Shown: positions 19,689 through 30,499, numbered from the stretch's first letter. The stretch: 64,000 nucleotides of DNA from SAR202 cluster bacterium (GCA_016872385.1 VGZV01000007.1:1-64000), one strand, 5' to 3'. Numbers and translations are program-made. Notes: generated from the sequence alone by a model not told the origin.

Positions 19689-21170
19689 ATGGCCCAATCC
19701 TACGCCGGCAAGGTCAACGCCCCGGACTTCCCGCCGGGGCTGGAGTGGATTAACACCCACCGCCCCATCTCCATAAAGGAATTGCGGGGCAAAATTGTGC
19801 TGCTGGACTTCTGGACCTACTGTTGAATCAACTGCATGCACATTTTTCCGCAGTTGCGGAAACTGGAGCAGCACTACGCCAACGAACTGGTGGTTATTGG
19901 CGTGCATTCGGCCAAGTTCCCCAACGAGAAGGAGGGGGACAACCTGCGGGCGGCGGTGCAGCGGTACGAACTGCGACACCCGGTGGTCAACGATGCCGAG
20001 TTCCTGGTGTGGCAAGAGTACGCCTGCCGCGCGTGGCCTACTTTAATGTTCATTGACCCCCAGGGCAAGGTCATCGGCAAGCATGAGGGTGAGCTGCCCT
20101 ACGAGGCCTTTGACCGTATCCTGGGGGAGATGGTGGCCCAGTTCGACGCCCAGGGGCTGATTGACCGCACCCCCCTGTCCTTTCACGCCGAGCCCGAGAC
20201 CGTTTCAGCCCTGTCTTTTCCGGGCAAAGTGCTGGCCGATGCTGAGCAGGACCGGCTTTGCATCGCCGACTCCAACCACAACCGAATTGTAATTGCCAGC
20301 CTGGATGGGTTGGTGCGCCAGGTCATTGGCTCCGGCCAGGAAGGGCTGAACGATGGCGGCTTTGCCGAAGCTCAGTTCAACCATCCCCAGGGCATGGCCC
20401 TGGCCGGAAACGTTCTGTATGTGGCCGACACGGAAAACCACGCCCTGCGCAAGGTGGACTTGAGCGCCCAGCGCGTGGAAACCATCGCCGGGACCGGGCA
20501 GCAGGGGCATATGCGCCAGGGCCAAGGCCCGGGCAGGCGGGTGGACCTTAATTCCCCCTGGGACCTGGTGCACCGCAACAATACTCTATATGTTGCCATG
20601 GCGGGCAGCCACCAGATTTGGTCCATGACCCTGGCCGACGGTCAAATGGGGCCTTATGCGGGCAGCGGCCAGGAAGCCATTATTGACGGCCCGCTGGCCA
20701 CGGCGGCTCTGGCCCAGCCCAGCGGCATCACCTCCGACGGCACATGGCTCTACTTTGCCGACAGCGAGACCAGCTCCATCCGCTATGCGGACCTGAATAT
20801 CCGGGGCCGGGTTGGCACCATTGTGGGCATGGGGCTGTTTGTGTTTGGCGACGAGGACGGAGTGGAGAACCACGTGCGGCTGCAACATCCTCTGGGAATT
20901 ACCTGGCTGGATGGCGCTCTGTATGTGGCGGACACCTACAACCACAAAATCAAACGGGTGCTGCCCTCCACCCGCAGCAGTTTCACTTTTCTGGGCACGG
21001 GACAGGCGGGCTACAAGGACGGGCCGGGCGCCCAGGCTCAGTTTGCCGAACCCAGCGGCCTGAGCGTGGCCGGAGCCAGGCTCTACATCGCTGATACCAA
21101 CAACCACCGTATCCGCGTGGCGGACCTGGCCAGCAGTGAGGTAAGGACAGTGGAGTTGCGCGGGCTGTAA
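19689..21170 (+). CDS. thioredoxin-NHL repeat selenoprotein, in-frame TGA (Sec) at 19824-19826
   Basis: [77 protein letters not shown]... followed by NHL repeats; family motif is WTYCCINC, TGA replaces the first Cys of CxxC; ORF track begins at 19836. Confidence 0.87.
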
Positions 21171-21177
21171 GGGCAAA

Positions 21178-21358
21178 CCTCTGCTCAGGACAATCGCATT
21201 CTCCGCTATCCGTTGGTCGAGTAGTCCCGACACCGTCGGGACGTATCGAGACCCCATGGCGTACTGATTTCGATACGTCCCGATTTCATCGGGACTACTC
21301 AATCAGCGGTGCCCCCTACAGATGGATGGAACGTGCGATTGCCCTGAGCCTCTGCTCA
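21178..21358. mobile_element. MITE-like element with 10-bp direct repeat CCTCTGCTCA and TIR GGACAATCGCA
   Basis: CCTCTGCTCA at 21178-21187 and 21349-21358; GCTCAGGACAATCGCA vs reverse complement of TGCGATTGCCCTGAGC; internal 31-bp imperfect arms 21219-21249/21270-21300. Confidence 0.75.
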
Positions 21359-21435
21359 ATCCCAGTACCAAATCCCGCTCCGGTGTGGTATGCTGATACC
21401 GTTATCTCACCAGCAAAAGGTTGTTTGGAAAAGTC

Positions 21436-21837
21436 ATGGACGCTCAGCAACTCCTAAAGCTCGACAGTAACCCCAAAATTCCGTCGTTTATCCCTGGAGA
21501 TACCGTCAAGGTCAACGTCCGCATCCGCGAGGGCGACCGCGAGCGTATCCAGGCTTTTCAGGGCGTGGTAATCCGGTGCCGTCATGGCAACGACAGTGGC
21601 GCTACCTTCACCGTCCGGCGCATGTCCGGCGGCATCGGTATCGAACGCATCTTCCCCTTCCATTCCCCCATGGTAGACTCGGTGGAAGTAATCCGCCAGG
21701 GTGCAGTGCGCCGCGCCAAGCTCTACTACCTCCGGGAACTGCGCGGCCGCGCCGCTCGCATCAAAGAGCGCTCCACCTTCTTCCAGCGCGGAGCGCCGCA
21801 GGCAGAGGAACCGGCGCAGCCGCCCGCCCAAGACTAG
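21436..21837 (+). CDS. rplS: 50S ribosomal protein L19
   Basis: [40 protein letters not shown]-like [15 protein letters not shown]. Confidence 0.97.
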   Translation: MDAQQLLKLDSNPKIPSFIPGDTVKVNVRIREGDRERIQAFQGVVIRCRHGNDSGATFTVRRMSGGIGIERIFPFHSPMVDSVEVIRQGAVRRAKLYYLRELRGRAARIKERSTFFQRGAPQAEEPAQPPAQD

Positions 21838-21896
21838 GCATAAAACCCTTGCCCTGGGCGCCGGTTTTCTGGAATCCCAACCGGCGGTGAAAGCTC

Positions 21897-24380
21897 GTGG
21901 ATTGGGCATCTCTCCAGGAGCATGGTACGCACCTACCAGAGCTGCAGGCGGACATCGGGCCAGGCGTGTTGCAATATGCCGAGGTGGCAGTAGATGCGCC
22001 AGTAGCTCCAACACGAACCTTCTCCTACAGCATCCCGGCTGGTATGACCCTGGAGCCAGGCCGGTTGGTCTGGGTGCCCTTTGGACGGCGCATCATCCAG
22101 GGCGTGGTAATGCAGCTAGTCCCCGCTCCTCGGGTAGAACCTACCCGGGACGTGCTCCAGCCGGTGGGCGCGGCTCCTCTCCTCAGTTCCACTGCCTTGG
22201 AGTTGGCCCAATGGCTCAGCCGCTATTACTTCTGCTCTCTGTTTGAGGCTGTTTCCCTCCTGCTGCCCCCCGGCTTCAAGAGTCATGTCAGGACCTGGGT
22301 ATCTGCGGCGCCGGGCGCTGCCGCCAGCGGCGCGGTGTCTCCCACAGTGCAAGAAGCACTGGAAAACCTGGCTGCCCGCCCGCGCTTGAGCCAGGCGGAC
22401 TTTGTTAAGTCCCTGGGGCGCAACGGGGAGCGGGAGATGGAACGGCTGGTGGGGAAAGGGCTGGTGCACCGCCAGGCGGACCTCCCCAGACCGGCCCTGG
22501 CGCCCCGCTACCAGTGCTGGCTGGTCCCAGCCCAGGTCAGCGACGCGGCGGCAGCAACAGACGGACTGACGGAGCGGCAACTGGGCCTGCTGCAGGCGGT
22601 GCGCTCCATCGGCCAGCCCTTTCCCGCTGCCTTGGCCAATAAGCAGTTTGGCCCCGGCGCCGCGGACGCGCTCCTGGCGGCGGGTCTCATTGCCCAGGAC
22701 TGGCTGCGAGTAGAGAGCAACTACCCGCCATCCATTAGCTCCCCAACCCCTGCTCCTTTCGCATTGACGCCTGCCCAGCAGGATGCCCTGGACCGCATCT
22801 GTGACGCTCTGGACGACCCAAACCAACAGCCCAGGAGCTTTCTGCTCCACGGGGTTACAGGGTCCGGCAAAACGGAGGTGTACCTGCGCGCCGCCCAGCG
22901 AGTGGTGGCGAAGGGCCAGCAGGCTATTGTCCTGGTGCCGGAAATCTCGCTCACCCCCCAGATGTTGCAACGGGTGGAGGCCCGGTTTCCGGGGCGGGTG
23001 GCGGCGCTCCACAGCCGCCTGACCCAGCGGCAGCAGTTTGACCAGTGGTGGAAGGTCCTGGCGGGTCAGTTTGACGTGGTGGTGGGCCCGCGCAGCGCGC
23101 TCTTTGCTCCGGTGACGCGCCTGGGGCTGATTGTGGTGGATGAGGAGCATGAGTGGACTTACAAGCAGGAGGAGCAGCCGCCCCTGTACCATGCCCGCAC
23201 GGCGGCGCTGAAACTGGCCCAGCTCACCGGCGCTGCGGTAGTTATGGGCAGCGCCACGCCAGACGTGGAGACTTACTACCTGTCCCAGCGGGGCCGCCAC
23301 CGGCTGCTGGAGCTTCCCCACCGTATAGCTCCGGCCCCTGGACAGGCGGGCCGGTTACCCCAGGTGGAAATTTGCGATATGCGCCAGGAGCTGCGGGAGG
23401 GCAACCGGGGCGTGTTCAGCAGGGCGCTGTCTCAAGCTCTGCAGGATCGCCTGGCCCTGAACCAGCAGGCCATACTATTTCTCAACCGGCGGGGCAGCGC
23501 CCCCTTTGTGCAGTGCCGGGATTGTGGATATGTGGTGGTCTGCCCCAGTTGCTCGGTGACCCTGACTTACCACTCCTCCAGCGGGCGCCTAGTCTGTCAC
23601 CGGTGTAATCGCAGTGCGCCCGCCCCGCGCCAGTGCCGCCAATGCGGCGGAGACCGCATCCGCAGATTGGGCATTGGCACCCAGCGCGTGGTGGAAGAGG
23701 TGTTGGCCCTGCTGCCGGGGGTGCGGGTTGACCGCTGGGACGCCGACAGCTCCCGCGCCGGGGACGGGGCGGCCCAGGTTATGGAGCGGCTGGTTTCCGG
23801 CCAGACCCAGGTGCTGGTGGGCACGCAAATGGTAGCCAAGGGGCTGGACTTGCCCAAGGTGACCCTGGTAGGAGCCGTGCTGGCGGATATTGGCCTTAAT
23901 ATGCCGGACTTCCGTGCTGGTGAGCGGGGCTTTGCCCTGCTGTGCCAGGTGGCGGGCCGCGCTGGCCGGGGCAGCGTTCCGGGCCGCGTTATTATTCAGA
24001 CCTATCAGCCGGAGCACTACGCTGTAGTTGCCACCGCCCGGCAGGACTATCAGGCCATGTACCAGCCGGAAATTGCCGCCCGCCGCCAGCAGGGCAATCC
24101 GCCCTTCAACCAGTTGGCGCACCTGGTGTTCCAAGACCTTAACCCCACGCTTTGCCAGCGCCAGGCCATGGAAACGGCCCGGTCCCTGCGGCAGCGAATC
24201 GCCGCCCGCGGCCTGGTGGACGTGGCTGTGATAGGCCCGGCGCCGGGCATCCCCTCCCGCATTCGGGGGAGGCACCGCTGGCGGCTGCTGGTGCGGGGGC
24301 GCAACCTGCATCAGTTCCTGGAAGGCGTGAATATCCCGCCCAGTTGCACTGTGGACGTGGACCCAGCCCACACGGTTTGA
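21897..24380 (+). CDS. priA: primosomal protein N' (replication restart helicase)
   Basis: LLHGVTGSGKTEVYLRAA, VPEISLTPQML, VDEEHEWTYKQEEQPPLYHARTAA, zinc cysteines CRDCGYVVVCPSC. Confidence 0.96.
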   Translation: MDWASLQEHGTHLPELQADIGPGVLQYAEVAVDAPVAPTRTFSYSIPAGMTLEPGRLVWVPFGRRIIQGVVMQLVPAPRVEPTRDVLQPVGAAPLLSSTALELAQWLSRYYFCSLFEAVSLLLPPGFKSHVRTWVSAAPGAAASGAVSPTVQEALENLAARPRLSQADFVKSLGRNGEREMERLVGKGLVHRQADLPRPALAPRYQCWLVPAQVSDAAAATDGLTERQLGLLQAVRSIGQPFPAALANKQFGPGAADALLAAGLIAQDWLRVESNYPPSISSPTPAPFALTPAQQDALDRICDALDDPNQQPRSFLLHGVTGSGKTEVYLRAAQRVVAKGQQAIVLVPEISLTPQMLQRVEARFPGRVAALHSRLTQRQQFDQWWKVLAGQFDVVVGPRSALFAPVTRLGLIVVDEEHEWTYKQEEQPPLYHARTAALKLAQLTGAAVVMGSATPDVETYYLSQRGRHRLLELPHRIAPAPGQAGRLPQVEICDMRQELREGNRGVFSRALSQALQDRLALNQQAILFLNRRGSAPFVQCRDCGYVVVCPSCSVTLTYHSSSGRLVCHRCNRSAPAPRQCRQCGGDRIRRLGIGTQRVVEEVLALLPGVRVDRWDADSSRAGDGAAQVMERLVSGQTQVLVGTQMVAKGLDLPKVTLVGAVLADIGLNMPDFRAGERGFALLCQVAGRAGRGSVPGRVIIQTYQPEHYAVVATARQDYQAMYQPEIAARRQQGNPPFNQLAHLVFQDLNPTLCQRQAMETARSLRQRIAARGLVDVAVIGPAPGIPSRIRGRHRWRLLVRGRNLHQFLEGVNIPPSCTVDVDPAHTV

Positions 24381-24457
24381 AGCTGCCTTTACACCTTGGG
24401 ACGGCCTGCATATACTGGACGCACTTGTGTTCATTCCAAGATGCGAGGTGTTTCACC

Positions 24458-25027
24458 GTGGCGTTGTTGCCCCTCCGATATCTTCCCGACCCTATCTTGC
24501 GCAAGCCGGCCCAGAAGCTTACCAAAGTCCCGCCCAACTTTCAGCGGCTGGTGGAGGACATGGTGGAAACCATGATTGCGGAGCATGGGGTGGGCCTGGC
24601 GGCCAACCAGATTGGGTCGCTCCAAAAGGTGGCGGTAATCCAGCTCCCGGAGTGGGAAGAACCCCTGGTGCTGATTAACCCAGAAATTGTGAAGCGGGAA
24701 GGCGAGCAGGAACTGGAAGAAGGCTGCTTGAGCATTCCCGGCTACCGCGGCTTGGTCAAGCGGTCCGTTCGGGTGCGGGCCCGCGCCCTGGGGCTGGACG
24801 GCAAGGTAATCAGAATCAAAGCAGAGGGGCTGCTGGCCCAGGCCCTGGAACACGAGACTGACCACCTTAATGGCAAGCTTTACATTGACCACCTGGTTTC
24901 CCGCGATAAACTTTGGAAGCTTGTGCCCCGTGCCAGCGGCGAAGAAGGCCACGCCCATGACGGCCATGGAAATTCCTCAGTCTCACCTGCTACTCCTTCG
25001 GCTGACGCCACCCCCCAGGAAAGCTAA
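24458..25027 (+). CDS. def: peptide deformylase
   Basis: EHGVGLAANQIG, EEGCLSIPG, ALEHETDHLNGKLYIDHL; GTG start. Confidence 0.95.
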   Translation: MALLPLRYLPDPILRKPAQKLTKVPPNFQRLVEDMVETMIAEHGVGLAANQIGSLQKVAVIQLPEWEEPLVLINPEIVKREGEQELEEGCLSIPGYRGLVKRSVRVRARALGLDGKVIRIKAEGLLAQALEHETDHLNGKLYIDHLVSRDKLWKLVPRASGEEGHAHDGHGNSSVSPATPSADATPQES

Positions 25028-25050
25028 AGGCCAGCCACGGGCGGCGCGCT

Positions 25051-26553
25051 TTGCCTGAAATCCACGGCAACCTTCCATTGCAGAATCTCGGCGTCCTGCC
25101 TGGGCTAGCCCAGTTTTTCTCTGCCCACCGTTGCCAGGCTTACCTGGTGGGCGGGTGCGTGCGGGACGCGGTGTTGGGACTCACTCCCAAAGACCTGGAT
25201 GTGGCAGTGCCTGCAGACCCGCACGTCCTGGGACGAGACCTGGCCCAGGTTCTGGGGGCCGCTTTTGTAGCCCTCAGCCCTGAACACGGTGTGGCACGCA
25301 TTGTAGTACCCGCCTCGGTATCCGCCCCGCGCCTCACCATTGATTTATCCAATTTCTCCGGAAGCATTGAGGCCGATCTCGCCCGCCGGGACTTCACCAT
25401 CAATGCCCTGGCGCTGCCCCGGTCCCACTGGCTTTCGGAAGATTGGCGGGACGGGCTTCTGGACCCCTTTCAGGGCCGGCAAGACCTGGCGCGCAAGCAG
25501 GTGAAGGCGGTGGCGCGGGACATCTACCAGCAAGACCCGGGCCGCCTGCTGCGGACCGTGCGGGTGGCAGCCCGGCTCCGCTTTAAAATTGCACCTGAAA
25601 CCGCGCGGCTGGCCCAGCAAGAAGCGCCGCGCATTGCCGCCGTTTCCGGGGAGCGGCTGCGGGACGAGTTTCTGGCCATTCTGGCTGGGGACGGCGCCCA
25701 TGCCCAACTGGAAATTCTCGACCGCCTGGACCTGCTTTGCCGCATTGTGCCTGAGCTGGCCCACACCAAAGGTGTTACCCAGCCCAAGGCCCACCACTAC
25801 TGGGACGTCTGGGGACATTTGCTCCACGCTGTGGCGGCGGCGGAGGCGGTTACCGGCGGCCACCAGAACTCGGCTATTTACTCTATGGTGCCCTGGACGC
25901 CGGAACTGCAAGCCTATTTCCAGCAGGAAGTCTGCGACGGACACCAGCGCCGCACTGTGCTGAAGCTGGCGGCCCTCTTTCACGACATTGCCAAGCCCCA
26001 GACCAAAGGCCCCGACGCCACCGGCCGCATCCGGTTTCTGGGCCACTCAGAGTTGGGGGCGGAAATGGCCTCCCGCCGGCTGGCGGCGTTGCGGGTTAGC
26101 TCCAGGGGCATCAGCATGGTGCGGGCCATGATTGAGGAGCACCTTCGTCCTTTTCAGATGCGCCAGGGAGCAGAAATGCCCACACCCCGGGCCGTTTATC
26201 GGTACTTCCGGGACCTGGGTGATGTGGCCGTGGATACCCTCTACCTGTCCATGGCCGATTATCTGGCTGCAAAAGGCCCAGAGCTGTCTCTCGAACGGTG
26301 GGCTGGCCATGCTAGAATGATTGGGCACATTTTGCAGGGTTCCGCCCCTGTGCCTGGTCCCGCCCAGCCCCAGCGGCTGGTGGACGGCGGCCAGTTAATG
26401 CGGTACCTTAACTTGTCTCCCGGCCCTCAGGTGGGGCGGCTGCTGGAGTTAATCGCCGAGGCGCAGGCGGTGGGTGAAATTTCCACCCAGGCGGAGGCGC
26501 TGGCGCTGGCAGCCAGGGCGCTTAGAGAAAGTAGTACACAAAGTCAGGAGTAA
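25051..26553 (+). CDS. CCA tRNA nucleotidyltransferase / HD domain protein
   Basis: AYLVGGCVRDAVLGLTPKDLDVAV, RRDFTINALAL, LAALFHDIAKPQT. Confidence 0.93.
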   Translation: MPEIHGNLPLQNLGVLPGLAQFFSAHRCQAYLVGGCVRDAVLGLTPKDLDVAVPADPHVLGRDLAQVLGAAFVALSPEHGVARIVVPASVSAPRLTIDLSNFSGSIEADLARRDFTINALALPRSHWLSEDWRDGLLDPFQGRQDLARKQVKAVARDIYQQDPGRLLRTVRVAARLRFKIAPETARLAQQEAPRIAAVSGERLRDEFLAILAGDGAHAQLEILDRLDLLCRIVPELAHTKGVTQPKAHHYWDVWGHLLHAVAAAEAVTGGHQNSAIYSMVPWTPELQAYFQQEVCDGHQRRTVLKLAALFHDIAKPQTKGPDATGRIRFLGHSELGAEMASRRLAALRVSSRGISMVRAMIEEHLRPFQMRQGAEMPTPRAVYRYFRDLGDVAVDTLYLSMADYLAAKGPELSLERWAGHARMIGHILQGSAPVPGPAQPQRLVDGGQLMRYLNLSPGPQVGRLLELIAEAQAVGEISTQAEALALAARALRESSTQSQE

Positions 26554-26555
26554 CA

Positions 26556-28337
26556 ATGCGCGGGCGGACTACCCGGATAACCGTATTGATTGTGTTGATT
26601 ATGGCCTTGGCGGTGGCGTCTTTGGCCTTTCGGGGCATCCACATTGATGTTCCAGTGTTGCCCAAGGTGGACCGTGAAGGCACCGGCCCCTTAGGGCTTA
26701 AGTTGGGATTGGACCTGCGGGGTGGCGGCAACCTGGTATACCAGGCGGATACCGGCACGCGTTTGGTGGTGACTTTTACCGATGCCCACGAGGCCAAAGC
26801 CGTGACGGAAGCCCTTGCTGGGGCTGGACTTACCGGCGCGGATGTCCAGCCCCAGGGTTCCAGCAATTTATTTCGCATTAAGACTGTGCTGCTGGATTCT
26901 GCCAAGCGGCAGGAGGTGCGGGACGCTCTGACTGAAAAAGTTGGCACGTTGGAGTCGGTGGCGCCCACTGATATCACCAACCCCACTCCTGATCAGATGG
27001 AGGGTGCGCTGAGCATTATCTCCCGCCGCGTGAACCTTTTTGGTACAGAAGAGCCCATCATCCAGCGCTTTGGAGATGACCGCATAATTGTGCAGCTCCC
27101 AGGCGCCACCGGATCACAGACCGAGGTGGAGTTCAGCCAGGCCGCCACCGAGGCGGCGGTGCGGTCTGCTTTGGCCTCCGTGAGCCTTGAAGGCGCAAGA
27201 ATTGAGGTCCGCAGCGACCGGAGCTACCGCATCCGCACGACCACCCTAGACCAGGCCAAGCGGGATGGACTGCGCCAGGCCTTGCAAGACCAGGTTGCCC
27301 CTGTTTCGTCTTACAAGGTGACCAGCGCCATTGACAATGCCAAGTCCCTCATTGGCCAGACCGCCCGGCTGGAGTTCAAGGAGCGCACCTGCACCGACCT
27401 GAGCTGCATCCAATTCACGGATACTGATCTGGGTCTCACCGGCGACGACCTGGATAACGCCTACACTGCTACTTCATCCACCACTGGCGAGTGGGTGGTG
27501 AACATCCAGTTCAACAGCCGCGGCGCGGAAATCTTCTCCGATTTGACCCGGCGCATTGTCAACGTCAACACCAAACGCATCGCTGTCTTTCTGGATGACC
27601 AGGAGCTGATTGCGCCGGTGGCCCGGGGCTGGATCCGGGACGGCCGCAGCGAGATTACTGGCGGCTTTACCCGGGAATCGGCCAGGACCCTGGCAGTGCA
27701 ATTGGAGTCAGGACGCCTGCCTGTACCCCTCAAGCTGGTGCAAGAGAGCGAGGTGGACTCCCTTTTGGGCGCCGCCTCCCTGCGCAGCAGCCTCATAGCG
27801 GGCCTGGTGGGTTTGGGACTGGTTATGGCCTTCATGGTGGTGTATTACCGGGCCGCGGGTGTGGTGGCTTCCATAGCCCTGGCCTTTTACACCATCCTGC
27901 TGCTGGCAATCTTCAAACTGGTGCCCGTCACCCTTACACTGCCGGGCATTGCCGGTTTCATTCTCTCCATCGGTATGGCGGTGGACGCCAACGTGCTCAT
28001 CTTTGAGCGCATGAAAGAGGAGCTGCGCATCGGGCGCACCCTTTCATCCTCCATGGAAGTGGCTTTCAGCCGGGCCTGGCCGGCCATTCGCGACGGCAAC
28101 GTGACCATCTTTATCTCCTGCGGCATCCTGCTCTGGTTTGGCAGCCGCTTGGGGGGAGAGCTGGTCACCGGATTTGCCCTTACGTTGTTCATTGGCACGG
28201 TGATTAGTGTGTTCACTGCCGTCACCGTCAGCCGCAATCTGCTGCAACTGCTGGCTAGGGCTGGCCTGTCCCGGCATGCCAGCCTGTTCACCCCAGAAGG
28301 CATACGCCGTCCGGCAGCAGCGCCGGCAGGGAGGTAG
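26556..28337 (+). CDS. secD: protein translocase subunit SecD
   Basis: GLKLGLDLRGGGNLVYQ, ISRRVNLFGTEEPIIQ, GMAVDANVLIFERMKEEL. Confidence 0.96.
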   Translation: MRGRTTRITVLIVLIMALAVASLAFRGIHIDVPVLPKVDREGTGPLGLKLGLDLRGGGNLVYQADTGTRLVVTFTDAHEAKAVTEALAGAGLTGADVQPQGSSNLFRIKTVLLDSAKRQEVRDALTEKVGTLESVAPTDITNPTPDQMEGALSIISRRVNLFGTEEPIIQRFGDDRIIVQLPGATGSQTEVEFSQAATEAAVRSALASVSLEGARIEVRSDRSYRIRTTTLDQAKRDGLRQALQDQVAPVSSYKVTSAIDNAKSLIGQTARLEFKERTCTDLSCIQFTDTDLGLTGDDLDNAYTATSSTTGEWVVNIQFNSRGAEIFSDLTRRIVNVNTKRIAVFLDDQELIAPVARGWIRDGRSEITGGFTRESARTLAVQLESGRLPVPLKLVQESEVDSLLGAASLRSSLIAGLVGLGLVMAFMVVYYRAAGVVASIALAFYTILLLAIFKLVPVTLTLPGIAGFILSIGMAVDANVLIFERMKEELRIGRTLSSSMEVAFSRAWPAIRDGNVTIFISCGILLWFGSRLGGELVTGFALTLFIGTVISVFTAVTVSRNLLQLLARAGLSRHASLFTPEGIRRPAAAPAGR

Positions 28338-28342
28338 CACTC

Positions 28343-29335
28343 GTGCTGGATATTGTAGGTAAGCGGGGCTGGTACTTTCTTGGCTCCGGGCTTCTAATTC
28401 TTGCCGGCTTGATTTCTCTGGTTATGCCGCCCGGCGGCTGGGTAAACCTGGGATCCGGCCTTAAACCTGGCATCGAGTTCTCCAGTGGATCGGTGCTGCA
28501 CGTGACCTTCGATAAGCCGGTATCGGACACGGATGTCCGTGCCCGCATGAGCGCCTTGGGCCACGGCGAAGCATTGGTCCAGAAGAGCGGCGACCGCGCC
28601 ATGATAATCCGCACCCGGGTGCTGCAAGAGCCCGTGGGCGGCGCGCCCTCGGAGCGGGAGACTATCCAGGAAGACCTGGCCCGCAACGTGGCCTCTATTG
28701 AAAGCGCTGAATTTGCCTCGGTGTCGCCCATTGTGGCCCAGGAAACGGTGCGCAATGCTTTCATTGCCCTGGCAGCTTCGGCAGTGGGCATATTCCTGTA
28801 CGTATGGTACTCCTTCCACCGAGTGCCCAAGGCGTACCGCTATGGCGCCAGCACCATCCTGGCCCTGCTCCATGACCTGGTAATTGTCATGGGCATCTTC
28901 TCCATACTGGGGCGCACCCTCGGAACCGAGGTCAACTCCATGTTCGTGGTGGGAATGTTGACCCTGGCGGGCTACAGCGTCAACGATACCATAGTGGTGC
29001 TGGACCGCATCCGGGAAAATTTGGGCAGGCACCCGGATCGCCCTCTGGACCAACTCGTCAACGAAAGCACCTGGGAGACCATGGGGCGGTCGCTAAATAC
29101 CAGCTTTATGGTGCTGATTGTGGTCCTGGCCATGCTTCTGCTGGGCGGGGCCAGTATCCGGGAGTTGCTGCTGGTCTTGACCTTCGGCTCCATCGTTGGC
29201 AGCTACAGTTCTATCTTCATTGCCAGCCAGTTCCTGGTAATTTGGGAGCGCGGCGAATTCAGCCGTGCCTGGCGGTGGGGCAAGCGCGCCCCGGCTGCCG
29301 CCGCCATGTTGCTCCTGCACGTTATTGGACGGTAA
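28343..29335 (+). CDS. secF: protein translocase subunit SecF
   Basis: GWYFLGSGLLILAGLISL, LTLAGYSVNDTIVVLDRIRENL, SLNTSFMVLIVVLAMLL. Confidence 0.96.
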   Translation: MLDIVGKRGWYFLGSGLLILAGLISLVMPPGGWVNLGSGLKPGIEFSSGSVLHVTFDKPVSDTDVRARMSALGHGEALVQKSGDRAMIIRTRVLQEPVGGAPSERETIQEDLARNVASIESAEFASVSPIVAQETVRNAFIALAASAVGIFLYVWYSFHRVPKAYRYGASTILALLHDLVIVMGIFSILGRTLGTEVNSMFVVGMLTLAGYSVNDTIVVLDRIRENLGRHPDRPLDQLVNESTWETMGRSLNTSFMVLIVVLAMLLLGGASIRELLLVLTFGSIVGSYSSIFIASQFLVIWERGEFSRAWRWGKRAPAAAAMLLLHVIGR

Positions 29336-30368
29336 GCACCAGCCGTCCCAGCACGGAACGGGATGACAGCAGGGCAAAGGCTTCCTGGGCGGCTTCCAGG
29401 GGAAGCGCGTGGCTGACCAACGGCGTCAGCCTGCCCTGGGCGGCCAGTTCCGCCACCCGCTCCAGTGTGGCACGGGATACGCCCGATGAGCCCAGGATGC
29501 GGGCATCCCGAAAGATGGCCTCTGCCAGGTCTAGGGCCACAGGCTGGCCGGTGACTTCGCCCAGGAGCGCCAGCCTGCCGTATTGGCCCAGGCAGCGCCA
29601 GGTGGAAGGAAACAAGGGAGACCCCACCGTGTCAATGATGACATCGGCTCCCTCGTCGCCGGTGAGGGCCAGGACAACTTCGCTGAAATCCAGTCCTTCG
29701 TCAGGGTTTTGGGAAACTTCCACTGTCTCCCAGGCTCCCAGCGCTTTCAGGCGCGGAACTTTCGCCGGAGATGAGGTGACGGCCAGCACCCGCGCTCCCA
29801 AAGTTGCGGCGGCCTGCACCGTGTGGCTGCCCAGCCCGCCTCCTGCGCCGGTCACCAATACAGTCTCTCCTGGCATCACCTGGGCCACGGACTCCAGCGC
29901 CTGGAAAGCCACCCCCATGGGACAAGCCAGCAGGCAGGCGGTGGTCAGGTCCAGTCCCGGCGGCAAGAGGACCAGGCTGGCGGCGCTGACAGATACATAC
30001 TCGGCAAAGCCGCCCGCCCGTCCGTGCCCAATGCCCTGTCCGGCCCGGCAGCGGTGCTCCCGGCCTTGGCGGCAGCGGTCACACCGGCCGCAAATACTGG
30101 TGAGCAGACTCACCACCGCCTGGCCTGGCTGCACCGTGGTTACTCCTTCACCCAACGCCTCTACTGTGCCGGAAATTTCGTGGCCCAGCACTGCGCCGTA
30201 GGGCACGCCGCGGCGCAGCACGCCGGCCATCACCAGCAAATCGTGGTGACAGAATCCGCAGGCGGCCACGCGTACTAATGCCTCCCCAGGTCCAGGGACC
30301 GGAGTTGGCACTTCTCTTATTCGCAGCGTCGGCGGGCGGCCGGGCTGCTCCAGCGCCAGGGCACGCAT
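29322..30368 (-). CDS. zinc-dependent alcohol dehydrogenase family protein
   Basis: CGFCHHDLLVMAG, GHEISGTVEALGEGV, CGRCDRCRQGREHRC, VTGAGGGLGSHTVQAAA. Confidence 0.93.
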   Translation of the reverse strand: MRALALEQPGRPPTLRIREVPTPVPGPGEALVRVAACGFCHHDLLVMAGVLRRGVPYGAVLGHEISGTVEALGEGVTTVQPGQAVVSLLTSICGRCDRCRQGREHRCRAGQGIGHGRAGGFAEYVSVSAASLVLLPPGLDLTTACLLACPMGVAFQALESVAQVMPGETVLVTGAGGGLGSHTVQAAATLGARVLAVTSSPAKVPRLKALGAWETVEVSQNPDEGLDFSEVVLALTGDEGADVIIDTVGSPLFPSTWRCLGQYGRLALLGEVTGQPVALDLAEAIFRDARILGSSGVSRATLERVAELAAQGRLTPLVSHALPLEAAQEAFALLSSRSVLGRLVLTVQ

Positions 30369-30499
30369 AATTGGGACAATTATAGGAGTTCGGCCCAGCA
30401 GAGCCAACGCACTTCAGGGCGTATAATTTGTCAACAACAAGTATCCACCAATCCCGGGCCGGCGCGGCTTGGGAAGGTTGAATAGCAGGAAGATGAATT

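Noticed and set aside
22116-23321. 401-aa minus-strand ORF
   Set aside because: Shadow ORF inside priA.
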